The translations under genes and the position numbers were made by a program. DNA of 64,000 bases. Origin: UBA8437 sp964646205 (GTDB taxonomy: Bacteria; Planctomycetota; Planctomycetia; Planctomycetales; Planctomycetaceae). A model generated the notes under the pieces. The model saw only the letters and a list, made by a program, of their open reading frames with translations. It ran no database searches and had not been told where the DNA came from. The stretch covers positions 62,001 to 126,000 of the forward strand of contig CAZYAZ010000002.1 of assembly GCA_964646205.1 (NCBI GenBank), in the 5' to 3' direction. Below, piece after piece: positions 53,951-62,281 of the stretch (the first letter of the stretch is position 1; every line of letters begins with the position of its first letter).

Positions 53951-54838
53951 TCACAATTCCAGCCCGTTGTCGGTAATCGTGTAAGGGACGATCCGCTCGT
54001 CGCTGGCGCTGCCCCGGTGCTTGGCGACGTGCAGGGCGCGGCCCATCGAGTCCTCGTGCCGTGTCTTGCCCATCAGGATGATCGTGTTGGCGTTGCTCAA
54101 CAAGTCGCCACTTTCGATCGGCCGTTCCAGCAGGTCGTCGAGCATCACCTCGTGCGAGGTGTACAACAGCAAGCATCCGACGTCGGCCTGGTCCCAGCCG
54201 TGTTGCTCGACTTTCTCGGCGTTGACCCGGAATCGTTCACGAAACAGGTCGCGAGCCACCCAGTCGTGGTCCTTGCGAAGGATCTGGTGATAGATGTATT
54301 CGAACAGGTCCAGTTGCCAGCTGTCGCTGGCCCGGTCGACCGGTTCCACCCCGTCGACCAGGCACCGCCGGACACCGTGGGCGAAGTTGCCGTAAAAGAA
54401 CGCGATGGCCCGTTGCAGTTTCCGGGACAGCTCGATCTTCCATTCCTTCCAGTCGTCCAGTTCCAGGTCGCTCTTGGTGACCCGCCGCCCGCTCTGGCGG
54501 AAAATGTGCGTGTAGTCGAATCGTGCCTGGTTGATGTCCCAGACATGTTCGGACAACGCCTCGACCTCGGCCGGTTTCTCCGTCAGGGCCCAGTCGAACA
54601 GCCGGCGGGCGTAATCGGCGTGGTTTTGCGAGTCGCCGCGGCTGGCCATGTCGAACAGGACCCCGCGTTGACCTTCCTGGGCAAGACCCGCGTTGGCGAA
54701 CGCGAGGCCCAGCTGGGTCTTGCCGATGCCGGTGGCTCCGGCGACGACGGTCAGCGATCCGGGCAACAATCCGCCTCCCAGCAGGTCATCAAGGGCCGGG
54801 AGGCCTGTCGAGAGTCGTGACGGCGCGGTGGAATCCAT
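53951..54838 (-). CDS. RecA/KaiC-superfamily ATPase (single domain)
   Basis: A 295-residue P-loop ATPase of the RadA/KaiC/Rad55 type. It begins with the family entry STGLPALDDLLGGGLLPGSLTVVAG, and Walker A is GATGIGKTQ near residue 40. The middle has a long charged insert (LELDDWKEWKIELSRKLQRA), and the Walker B-like strand is GCLLLYTSHEVML. KaiC has two such domains and phosphorylation sites; this protein has one and no kaiA or kaiB neighbours, so a clock role is not supported. It starts just after the PLP-enzyme stop. A GTG at 54862 would overlap that gene by 23 bp. Confidence 0.75.
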   Translation of the reverse strand: MDSTAPSRLSTGLPALDDLLGGGLLPGSLTVVAGATGIGKTQLGLAFANAGLAQEGQRGVLFDMASRGDSQNHADYARRLFDWALTEKPAEVEALSEHVWDINQARFDYTHIFRQSGRRVTKSDLELDDWKEWKIELSRKLQRAIAFFYGNFAHGVRRCLVDGVEPVDRASDSWQLDLFEYIYHQILRKDHDWVARDLFRERFRVNAEKVEQHGWDQADVGCLLLYTSHEVMLDDLLERPIESGDLLSNANTIILMGKTRHEDSMGRALHVAKHRGSASDERIVPYTITDNGLEL

Positions 54839-54839
54839 C

Positions 54840-55955
54840 TCAGATCGTGATCCACCGGTCACGGCTGGCCACGTCCCAGCGGTCGACCAGTTCGCCGCCG
54901 TCGATCACGAATACCTGCCGGTGCAGTGCCGAGGTGGGGCAGACGTGCCAGGGAATGCCGACCAGCACATCGCCGGGGGCGTACTCGCCGGCGCGGTCGG
55001 TCTGCAGCACCAGGTGCTCCTCGTTCTGTAGCACCTGTTGGGCGTCGGGCAGATCGGGGAAGTGGACCCGTGTGCCCATCGGCGGATCGCTGGCGATGGC
55101 CTTGTAGCCCAGGTCGAGCGTGACGCGGTCGGCCGTGGGTCGGCTGACCACCCGGGTCAACACCCCCGCGGCGGGTGGGAAGACCATGTCGGGAAAATAG
55201 CTGCCGTAGCCGCGGTCGTTGTAGACACAGGTGCCGGGGCTGAGTTCGATTGTCGCGTCGTCCTTCTCGGCATAAATCGGGAAAGACGCCGTGCCGCCGG
55301 TGATCATCCGGGGGACGGGCATGCCGGCGGCAACCACCGCGTCACGGAATTCGACCACGCGGGCAAACTCGGCATCGACGGCGGCTCGCCGTTCCTCGCG
55401 GTCCTCCTGGTGCTGGTGCCCGTCGTAGACGTGGAATCCGCCGGGGATGAGGCCGTCGGACTCGCAGATCAGCTGGTACAGGGCATTCGCCTCGTCACCA
55501 ACACCGATCCCGGTGCGATGCTGGCCGGTGTCGATGTCCAGCAGCAACCCGATTTGTTGTCCGGCAGTCGTCATCGCCGCGGACAGGTCGCGGATCGGGC
55601 CGGCGTGATCGGCGGTGGCCGAGAAGGTGACGTCGGGGTAGGTGCTGCAGAAGGTGACGGCACGGTCGATGTTGGGACCCACCAGGTTGTAGGCCAGGCA
55701 GATGTCGGCGGCCCCCGCCTGGACCAGCATCTCGGCCTCGGCGAACGTGGCACACTTGTGCTTGGTGATGCCCCGTTCGATCTGCAGCGCCACCACCTCG
55801 CGGGTCTTGTGTGTCTTGCAGTGTGGTCGCAACCGCGACGGGTCACCGGCGATCGAGATCATCGCGTCGATGTTGGACAGCAGCCGGTCGCGGAAGACGA
55901 CCATGGCCGGCGAGAGGATGCCCGAGGCGTCGTTGATGGTGGGGAGGGTTGTCAT
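54840..55955 (-). CDS. D-threonine-aldolase/D-serine-dehydratase-like PLP enzyme
   Basis: A 371-residue alanine-racemase-fold type III PLP protein. The PLP-lysine block is RLRPHCKTHKTREVVALQ near residue 51. VYDGHQHQEDREER and TGGTASFP follow, and the C-terminal HVCPTSALHRQV matches the metal-binding His-x-Cys region of D-threonine aldolase and D-serine dehydratase. The enzyme would cleave or dehydrate a D-3-hydroxy amino acid. ATG at 55955 is preferred to the extended frame. It follows the amidohydrolase by 23 bp, in a run with an SSS symporter, which suggests uptake and breakdown of one substrate. Confidence 0.85.
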   Translation of the reverse strand: MTTLPTINDASGILSPAMVVFRDRLLSNIDAMISIAGDPSRLRPHCKTHKTREVVALQIERGITKHKCATFAEAEMLVQAGAADICLAYNLVGPNIDRAVTFCSTYPDVTFSATADHAGPIRDLSAAMTTAGQQIGLLLDIDTGQHRTGIGVGDEANALYQLICESDGLIPGGFHVYDGHQHQEDREERRAAVDAEFARVVEFRDAVVAAGMPVPRMITGGTASFPIYAEKDDATIELSPGTCVYNDRGYGSYFPDMVFPPAAGVLTRVVSRPTADRVTLDLGYKAIASDPPMGTRVHFPDLPDAQQVLQNEEHLVLQTDRAGEYAPGDVLVGIPWHVCPTSALHRQVFVIDGGELVDRWDVASRDRWITI

Positions 55956-55978
55956 GAACGAGTCCGGTTCACCGGGTC

Positions 55979-56809
55979 CTAGAAAAACACGCGCTCGGCT
56001 GTCTTTCTCAACAACCACTCGCGGTCGTCATCGTCGAGGAAGTCCAGGCCGGACTTGATCAGGTCGATCGAGGCCTTGTAGGTGTGTCCATCGACGACCT
56101 GGAAGGGCGCGTCGGAAGCCCACATCAGTCGCTTGCGACCGTAGGCATCGAGCATCTGCTTGATCATCGGGCCCAGGTCGTGGTACGGCGGCTTTTTCTT
56201 TCCCAGTGCGTAGTAGGCCGAGATCTTGACGTAGACATTCTTGTGACGGGCCAGGTCGGTCAACGCCTTGACGTCGGCCGGCTTGATTTCACCCGACTCG
56301 CCGATTCGCGAGAAGTGGTCGATCACGACGGTGGTCTTGGGATACCGGCGGCACATGCGGTCGATGGCCGGCAGGGCGTCGGGATCGATCAGGCAACACA
56401 TCGCCAGGTCCTCGTCGCCCGCGGTCTTCCACATGGCGTGCATGGCCGGGTTGTCGAGCCACTGTTCGACCTTCTGGTTCTTGGGGTAGATGCGGAAACC
56501 GCGGACCCCCTGCCCTTTCATCTTCCGCATCTCCAGGTCCACCCGTGGTTGGTCCTGGTCGATCACCGCCACGCCACTGAAGGCCTTGGGGTGCTTGCGG
56601 ATCGAGTCGAGCATGTAGCTGTTGTCGAACCCGTAGAAGGACATCTGGATCAGCACGACCCGGTTGACCCCCACGCCCTTCATGTTCTCTTGCAACTCGG
56701 CCACGGTGAAGCTGGGCGGCTTCATGTTGAACCGGCGGTATCCCGGCCCCAGCGGGTAGGCCTTGGTGTCGGGGGTCCAGATGTGCGAGTGCGCGTCGAT
56801 GAATTTCAT
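55979..56809 (-). CDS. Amidohydrolase (TIM-barrel, amidohydrolase-2 type)
   Basis: A 276-residue metal-dependent hydrolase of the Amidohydro_2 group. The N-terminal metal motif is FIDAHSHIW near residues 4-11. VVLIQMSFYGFDNSYM, VVIDHFSRIG with its conserved His near 165, and LMWASDAPF with the C-terminal Asp near 238 follow. Related enzymes include lactonases (2-pyrone-4,6-dicarboxylate or fuconolactone hydrolases) and decarboxylases; which applies here is unclear. It starts six bases after the SSS symporter stop and precedes the PLP enzyme. Confidence 0.88.
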   Translation of the reverse strand: MKFIDAHSHIWTPDTKAYPLGPGYRRFNMKPPSFTVAELQENMKGVGVNRVVLIQMSFYGFDNSYMLDSIRKHPKAFSGVAVIDQDQPRVDLEMRKMKGQGVRGFRIYPKNQKVEQWLDNPAMHAMWKTAGDEDLAMCCLIDPDALPAIDRMCRRYPKTTVVIDHFSRIGESGEIKPADVKALTDLARHKNVYVKISAYYALGKKKPPYHDLGPMIKQMLDAYGRKRLMWASDAPFQVVDGHTYKASIDLIKSGLDFLDDDDREWLLRKTAERVFF

Positions 56810-56815
56810 GGTGTA

Positions 56816-58780
56816 TCAACTTGGCTCGTGGAAGTACTTCTCGACCAGGTCCCGCGGTGGTGGCGGTGTTGCCAACGTGACGGCGAAGCCCACGACGAAC
56901 GAGGTGGCCAGGCCGACGATGATCGGGTCCATGTTGAACAGCTTGTAGGGAGTGAACCCGTTGCCCTGGAGGAAACCGACCAGGTACATCGACAGGTGGG
57001 CGGCGAAGCCCGAGAGCATGGCCGCGATACAGCCCTGGGCGTTGGAACGGGGCCAGTACAGCGAGTAGACGACCGCCGCCAGGAAGCAGGCGGCCAGGCC
57101 GCTGCCGGTGTAGACGATGATGTCCTGCAGGAATTCCGGTGGGTTCATTGCCCCCGCCAGGGCGCCCAGTCCCGCGACCATGGTGATCACGTAGCTGAGC
57201 GTCTTGATCTTTTTCTCCTCGGCATCGGGATTGATATTCCGCTGGTAGATGTCGCGGACCAGTGCCGAGGAGATCATCAGCAGGAAACTGTCGACGGTCG
57301 ACATCACTGCGGCAAACGGCGCGGCAATCAGCAATCCGGCCAGCCAGCCCATGCCGATGTTCTGCGTCAATTCGACGGCCATCTGCGGCATGATCCGGTC
57401 GGGCTCGGATTCCATTCCCGGCATCAGTACCCGGGCACAGCAGAAGATGATCACCAGCGGGAAGTAGATGGCCGAGTAGTACATCGCCACGGTGAAGATG
57501 GATCGCCGCAGGGTGACCGTGTCCTTGAAGGCCATCAGGCGAACCATGTTGCTGGGCTGTCCGGTGCCCGAGATGGCCCACATGAAGAAGAACGAGATGG
57601 CCAGTGACAGCGGCAGGAAGCCGTCGACCGATTCCCGGTGGGGGCCGGGACCGGTCACGTAGGACCCGGCCTGTTCGGGCTTGGCCCCGTAGGCGTAGTC
57701 CTTGAGTTCGCCGATCTTGAGCGTGACCTTTCCGGTGACGTTGCTGGGTTCGCTGCCGGATTCCAGCCGGTTTCGGACCTGCTGGATGTCCGTCGGCGTG
57801 ACGATCTCCCAGATCTCGGCATCCTCGATACGGGATTCGGTTGCGGTGATGTCGTAGCGGTTCTTGATCTTGAACAATCGCTGATCGTCACCGGTGCCCT
57901 GGAAGATCCAGGACCCCGAGGGGATCGTGACATCGTCGCCGGCCCTGGCCGCGGTGATCGTGGCGGTTCCCTTCCGCGGTGGAACCATCTTCGCCATGGC
58001 CCGGGTGACCTGTTCGAGTCCGGCCCCCTTGTCGGTGGCGGCGACACTTCCGGCCTGGTTGATGGCCAGTGGCAGCATGATCACCACGCCGATCACCATC
58101 ACCACGCCCTGCATCACGTCGGTCCAGACCACCGCGTGGAAACCCCCGTAGGTGGTGTAGACGATCACCGCCACGCCGAAGACGACCAGGCAGACCAGGT
58201 ACTCGTTGCCCTGTGAGCAGAGCGCACCGATCCAGTCGGGCAGGCTGGCGGCCGAGGAGGTGAAGGCGTCGATTGGTCCCAGCAGGGTTTTCAGGATGGT
58301 GCTGCCACCCTTGAACTGTGCGATCAGGTTGAAGGTCATGAAGAAGACGATCAGCGAGACGGAGATCAGGCCGAAGGAGACGCTGCGGAAGCGATCGCGG
58401 AGCACATCGGGAATGGTGATCGCCTGGGCGGTGCGAGCCACCTCGTTGATCCGCTTGCCCAGCAGTCCCATCACGCAGATCGGCACCACCATGTAGCTGC
58501 CAATCCACAGTCCCAGGCTCCAGCCGTGCGTGTAGATCTTGCTGGGGAAACCCATGAAGCTGCCACCCGAGGAACTGGTGGCGGCCAGTGTCAGCGCGAA
58601 GGCCCAGACTCCCAGCCCGCGGCTGCCCAGGAAGTACTCGCTGAGAAAATTCCGGTTCTTGAGCAGTCGGTTCGAGAGACCCGCGATCACGAACACGCCG
58701 ACCATGTAGATCAGGAAGGTCCAGAGAACCGAGTTGCCCGAATCGGCCTGGGCCAGCAGTGACAGGTGCAAACCGTTCAT
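56816..58780 (-). CDS. Sodium:solute symporter (pantothenate-symporter-like) with large external insert
   Basis: A 654-residue SSS permease, about 150 residues longer than usual. The family block FLSEYFLGSRGLGVWAFALTLAATSSSGGSF and AAVMSTVDSFLLMISSALVRDIYQR are present. An inserted, mostly polar region (about residues 250-380, including the repeat-like TITAARAGDDVTIPSGSW) separates two sets of helices and probably faces the outside. The small DUF997/YhdT-type gene directly upstream overlaps it by 4 bp, as in panF-yhdT pairs, so pantothenate or an organic acid is the default substrate guess. The amidohydrolase and PLP enzyme downstream point to an amino-acid-like compound instead. Confidence 0.88.
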   Translation of the reverse strand: MNGLHLSLLAQADSGNSVLWTFLIYMVGVFVIAGLSNRLLKNRNFLSEYFLGSRGLGVWAFALTLAATSSSGGSFMGFPSKIYTHGWSLGLWIGSYMVVPICVMGLLGKRINEVARTAQAITIPDVLRDRFRSVSFGLISVSLIVFFMTFNLIAQFKGGSTILKTLLGPIDAFTSSAASLPDWIGALCSQGNEYLVCLVVFGVAVIVYTTYGGFHAVVWTDVMQGVVMVIGVVIMLPLAINQAGSVAATDKGAGLEQVTRAMAKMVPPRKGTATITAARAGDDVTIPSGSWIFQGTGDDQRLFKIKNRYDITATESRIEDAEIWEIVTPTDIQQVRNRLESGSEPSNVTGKVTLKIGELKDYAYGAKPEQAGSYVTGPGPHRESVDGFLPLSLAISFFFMWAISGTGQPSNMVRLMAFKDTVTLRRSIFTVAMYYSAIYFPLVIIFCCARVLMPGMESEPDRIMPQMAVELTQNIGMGWLAGLLIAAPFAAVMSTVDSFLLMISSALVRDIYQRNINPDAEEKKIKTLSYVITMVAGLGALAGAMNPPEFLQDIIVYTGSGLAACFLAAVVYSLYWPRSNAQGCIAAMLSGFAAHLSMYLVGFLQGNGFTPYKLFNMDPIIVGLATSFVVGFAVTLATPPPPRDLVEKYFHEPS

Positions 58781-59148
58781 GCGGCACCTCCTTCCACAGC
58801 GGCCACTTCCGCCGGCGGATCGGCGTGTGTCTCCTCGTCACCGGCGGTTCCCAGTTCGTCGTCCTTCATGAAGAAGAAGCAGACCCAGGTCGTGAACACG
58901 TCGGCGGCAATCCACGGCAACAGGATGCCGCCAAACAGCCAGCTGGGAATGCCCATCGTCGTGCTGAGTGTCTCGGGGTCGACCTGGTGGCCGTACCCGT
59001 TGATGTAGCAGTAAGGGACACTCCAGCACATCGCGACGAACCAGGCTCCGAAGATCACGATTGCCTCGCGGCGCGAGTTGAGAAACACGCGAGTGTGACG
59101 CAGGGCCGTCGTTGTGGAAGTGGTGGCGGCGGTGTCGTGAGAACTCAT
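58777..59148 (-). CDS. Small SSS-symporter subunit (DUF997/YhdT-like)
   Basis: A 123-residue membrane protein with two hydrophobic helices (about residues 30-52 and 70-92) around the motif SRREAIVIFGAWFVAMCWSVPYC and YGHQVDPETLSTTMGIPSWLFGG. This is typical of DUF997/YhdT proteins that accompany sodium/pantothenate symporters. The C-terminal tail is acidic. The stop overlaps the symporter start by 4 bp. ATG at 59148 has GAGG nine bases upstream and is preferred to 59166. Confidence 0.75.
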   Translation of the reverse strand: MSSHDTAATTSTTTALRHTRVFLNSRREAIVIFGAWFVAMCWSVPYCYINGYGHQVDPETLSTTMGIPSWLFGGILLPWIAADVFTTWVCFFFMKDDELGTAGDEETHADPPAEVAAVEGGAA

Positions 59149-59296
59149 CAGGGGGAACCTCATCATGTCGGCGCGAGACGGGTGATTGTACTTCTGCCCA
59201 GATGGTGTTGCAAAGAAGCAGGGGTCGTTGCGTGATTGAGTTCACGTGCGTCCTTCTCCAGAATGGGTGGTTCAACTCCCGTGGGAGAGGCAGCAG

Positions 59297-60112
59297 ATGA
59301 GCGAAGCGTTGCGAGTGGGATTCGTGGGAACCGGCCGAATGGCCACCGCACTGGCCGGGGGACTGGTCTCGTCGGAGTTCTGTGCAGCCGATGCGATTGT
59401 TGGCAGCGACGTGGTGCCGGCGGCGTCCGAGGCATTTGCCGAGGCGACCGGTGGCTCGGTCGTGGACAGCAACGCCGAGGTGGCTGCGGGGGCCGACGTG
59501 ATCGTGCTGGCCGTCAAGCCCCAGCAGATGTCGGAGGTCCTGGCCGGCCTGGCACCCGCGATCACCGATGATCACCTGGTCGTTTCGATCGCCGCGGGCA
59601 TCACGCTGCAGACCCTGGCCGACGGGCTGGGCGAAACCACCCGGTTGATCCGGGTGATGCCCAACACGCCCTGCCTGGTCGGTATCTCGGCCTCGGCATT
59701 TGCCGTCGGGGAGGCAGCCACCGGTGACGATGCGGAACTGGTTGCGAAGTTGCTGGCGACCGTTGGTGTCGCCGTGCCGGTCAAGGAACCGCTCATCGAT
59801 GCCGTCACCGGCTTGTCGGGCAGCGGACCGGCGTACGTGTACGAGGTGATCGAGGCGCTGTCCGATGGTGGCGTGTTGTGCGGGCTGCCCCGCGACGTTG
59901 CCCTGCAGCTGGCCGCCCAGACGGTCAAGGGAGCTGCCGAAATGGTGCTGGTCACCGGGGAACATCCCGGCGCTCTCAAGGACGCCGTGGCCAGCCCCGG
60001 TGGCACCACGATTGCCGGCCTGGCCGAACTCGAGCGGGCGGGCCTGCGGGGGACGTTTATCAATGCCGTGGAAGCGGCGACTCGACGGTCAAGAGAATTG
60101 GGAACCGAATGA
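59297..60112 (+). CDS. proC: Pyrroline-5-carboxylate reductase
   Basis: A 271-residue ProC, the last enzyme of proline synthesis, reducing pyrroline-5-carboxylate with NAD(P)H. The nucleotide site is VGFVGTGRMATALAGGL at the N-terminus. VLAVKPQQ and RVMPNTPCLVGISASAF are family motifs near residues 75 and 118. The P5CR signature region TGLSGSGPAYVYEVIEALSDGGV and the C-terminal SPGGTTIAGL are near 165 and 230. GGGAGAGG precedes the ATG at 59297. The HD-domain gene overlaps its stop (ATGA). Confidence 0.96.
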   Translation: MSEALRVGFVGTGRMATALAGGLVSSEFCAADAIVGSDVVPAASEAFAEATGGSVVDSNAEVAAGADVIVLAVKPQQMSEVLAGLAPAITDDHLVVSIAAGITLQTLADGLGETTRLIRVMPNTPCLVGISASAFAVGEAATGDDAELVAKLLATVGVAVPVKEPLIDAVTGLSGSGPAYVYEVIEALSDGGVLCGLPRDVALQLAAQTVKGAAEMVLVTGEHPGALKDAVASPGGTTIAGLAELERAGLRGTFINAVEAATRRSRELGTE

Positions 60113-60675
60113 ACCGGGACGACGACTGGGCACTGTTGTGCGAGTACACCCAGGGCGACAGCCTGCGGAAGCACATGCTGGCCGTCGAATCGGCGATGCG
60201 TGCCTACGCGCGGAAGCTGGGTGAAGACGAGGAGACGTGGGGCCGCGTGGGGCTGTTGCACGATTTCGACTACGAGCGATGGCCCGATCCGCCCGATCAC
60301 CCGCTGCAGGGTTCGAAGATCTTGGCCGAGCGGGGGTATTCCGAGGAGGTGATTTACGCGATCAAATCGCACGCGGATTACCTGGACGACTGTCCCCGCG
60401 TGTCCGTGATGGACAAGGCCCTGTACGCCTGTGATGAACTCTGCGGGTTTCTCACCGCGTGTGCCCTGGTCCGTCCGACACGGCTGGAGGGATTGAAGTC
60501 CAAGAGCGTTCGCAAGAAGCTGAAACAGGTCTCGTTTGCCGCCGCGGTCAATCGCGATGACATCACCAGCGGGGCCGAGGATTTCGGGGTCGAGCTGAAC
60601 GACCACATCAATTTCTGTATCGAGGCGATGCAGGGGATTGCCGACGAGCTGGGATTGGTTCCGCAGGAGAACTGA
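60109..60675 (+). CDS. HD-domain hydrolase (predicted phosphohydrolase)
   Basis: A 188-residue HD-superfamily protein. Metal-ligand residues are the His in SLRKHMLAVE near residue 22, the HD pair in LLHDFDYERWP near 48-53, and the SHADYLDD region near 86; the Asp in MDKALYACDELCG completes the set. It probably cleaves a phosphate ester or cyclic nucleotide. It starts at an ATGA overlap with proC, so the two are translationally coupled. The substrate is unknown; coupling to a proline gene gives no clear clue. Confidence 0.85.
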   Translation: MNRDDDWALLCEYTQGDSLRKHMLAVESAMRAYARKLGEDEETWGRVGLLHDFDYERWPDPPDHPLQGSKILAERGYSEEVIYAIKSHADYLDDCPRVSVMDKALYACDELCGFLTACALVRPTRLEGLKSKSVRKKLKQVSFAAAVNRDDITSGAEDFGVELNDHINFCIEAMQGIADELGLVPQEN

Positions 60676-60705
60676 TCCGGACATCACAACAGGAGGGGGT
60701 TCGGG

Positions 60706-62142
60706 ATGAACGGTTTTTCGAGGGTGCTGGTTGTCGGCCTGGTTGCGGTGTTGGCCCTGTGTGGACAAGCCCGTTCCCAGGAGGTCAAGCCGTGGAAAAA
60801 CATCACCGAGTCGGTTGGCCTGAAGGGCCTGGGTGGTGGTGTGGTTCACTGGATCGACTTCGACGCTGATGGCTGGACGGACCTGTTCGACGGCGGCAGC
60901 CTGTGGCACAACCAGCAGGGAAAAAGTTTCAAGAAGGTGGAGTCCCCGGGGGTGAGTGGCGGGGGGACCTGGGGCGATTTCGATGGCGACGGGAAGATCG
61001 ACTTTTACACGCCCGGTGGTGGTGGGCGACTGTTCAAGAACACCGGCGGCGGCAAGTTCAAGCACCTCGAGGGAGCTGTTCCGAAGCTGCCGATGGCCGC
61101 GCCGATGTGTGCTGTCTGGGGCGACTTCAGCGGTGACGGGCTGCTGGACCTGTATGTCGGTGGTTACGAGGCCCCGGCTTACCAGATTGACGTTCGCTAT
61201 CGAAACAACGGCGATGGGACATTCAAGGAGGTCTGGCGGACCAAGGGGGCGCCCAACCCGGCCCGTGGACTGACGACCGCCGACTTTGATGAAGACGGCG
61301 ACCTGGACATCTATGTCAGCAATTACCGCCTGGTTCCCAACTTCCTGTGGCAGAACGACGGCAAGGGGAACCTGTCGAATGTTTCGACCCCGTTCGGGAC
61401 GGCCGGCGATGGGGGACTGGGTGCGTGGGGCCACACGATCGGAAGTTGCTTCGGTGATCTCGACAGTGACGGTCGCATCGACATTTTTGTCGGCAACTTC
61501 TCTCACCCACCGGCCTACCAGGATCGGCCCAAGTTCCTCCGCAACCTGGGCAAGGCCAAGAAGTACCACTTCCAGGATCTCTCGAGCACCGCCGGGTTGC
61601 GGTGGCAGGAATCGTACGCCTCGCCGACCCTGGGCGACTTCGACAACGACGGGTTGCTCGACTTGTTCTTCACCACGGTGTACCCCGGCGACAAGAGCGT
61701 GCTGTATCGCAACAGCGGCGGGTTCAAGTTCGCCGAGGTGCCCGGTGCGGCCGGAATGGACCGGCCGCAGACCTACCAGGCCGCGTGGGCCGACTGGAAC
61801 AACGATGGGGCGCTGGATTTGATCGTGGGTGGCGGGCTGTACCAGAATCCCGGTACGGCGGGCCACTGGCTCAAGGTGCGATTGATTGGTAGTGGGCCGG
61901 TCAACTCGACGGCCATTGGTGCCTCGGTGCGGATCCGGGTTGGCAAGGACGGAAAACGGGTGGTGACCCGGCAGGTGACCTCGGGCACCGGACAGGGCAA
62001 CCAGGCGGATGCCGCGATGCATTTCGGACTGGGTGATCACACCGGCGAGGTGACGCTGGAGATTCTCTGGCCGGGCAATCGCAAGCAAACCGTCAAGACA
62101 CCGATCGACCGGGTGGTGACGGTGAAATTCGCGGGGAAATGA
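60706..62142 (+). CDS. Exported FG-GAP/VCBS repeat protein with ASPIC/UnbV C-terminal domain
   Basis: A 478-residue secreted protein with signal peptide (FSRVLVVGLVAVLALCGQARS). It carries six or seven calcium-binding blade loops of the DxDxDGxxD type (DFDADGWTDLF, DFDGDGKIDFY, DFSGDGLLDLY, DFDEDGDLDIY, DLDSDGRIDIF, DFDNDGLLDLF, DWNNDGALDLI). The C-terminal block GASVRIRVGKDGKRVVTRQV is the ASPIC/UnbV domain. The family resembles integrin-alpha propellers and CRTAC1; it probably functions in the envelope or outside the cell. AGGAGG and a GGG run lie before the ATG. Confidence 0.9.
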   Translation: MNGFSRVLVVGLVAVLALCGQARSQEVKPWKNITESVGLKGLGGGVVHWIDFDADGWTDLFDGGSLWHNQQGKSFKKVESPGVSGGGTWGDFDGDGKIDFYTPGGGGRLFKNTGGGKFKHLEGAVPKLPMAAPMCAVWGDFSGDGLLDLYVGGYEAPAYQIDVRYRNNGDGTFKEVWRTKGAPNPARGLTTADFDEDGDLDIYVSNYRLVPNFLWQNDGKGNLSNVSTPFGTAGDGGLGAWGHTIGSCFGDLDSDGRIDIFVGNFSHPPAYQDRPKFLRNLGKAKKYHFQDLSSTAGLRWQESYASPTLGDFDNDGLLDLFFTTVYPGDKSVLYRNSGGFKFAEVPGAAGMDRPQTYQAAWADWNNDGALDLIVGGGLYQNPGTAGHWLKVRLIGSGPVNSTAIGASVRIRVGKDGKRVVTRQVTSGTGQGNQADAAMHFGLGDHTGEVTLEILWPGNRKQTVKTPIDRVVTVKFAGK

Positions 62143-62281
62143 CCTCGCACCGGCCCGGATCTGCGTGACGATCCAGATTCGGTTTGAATTCGCGTGACAC
62201 GTTCCTCCCCATCCCGCCTGTTGACCTGGTCACGAATTCCCGTGGCCGCTTTGACAGCCGCGGGCCGGGAGAACCACATCG

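Noticed and set aside
53951..54838. Circadian KaiC
   Set aside because: There is only one RecA-like domain, no phosphorylation-site region and no kaiA or kaiB. It is only a superfamily match.
59572..62088. 838-residue minus-strand frame opposite proC, the HD gene and the ASPIC gene
   Set aside because: It spans three clear genes on the other strand. It is a shadow frame produced by GC-rich codon bias.
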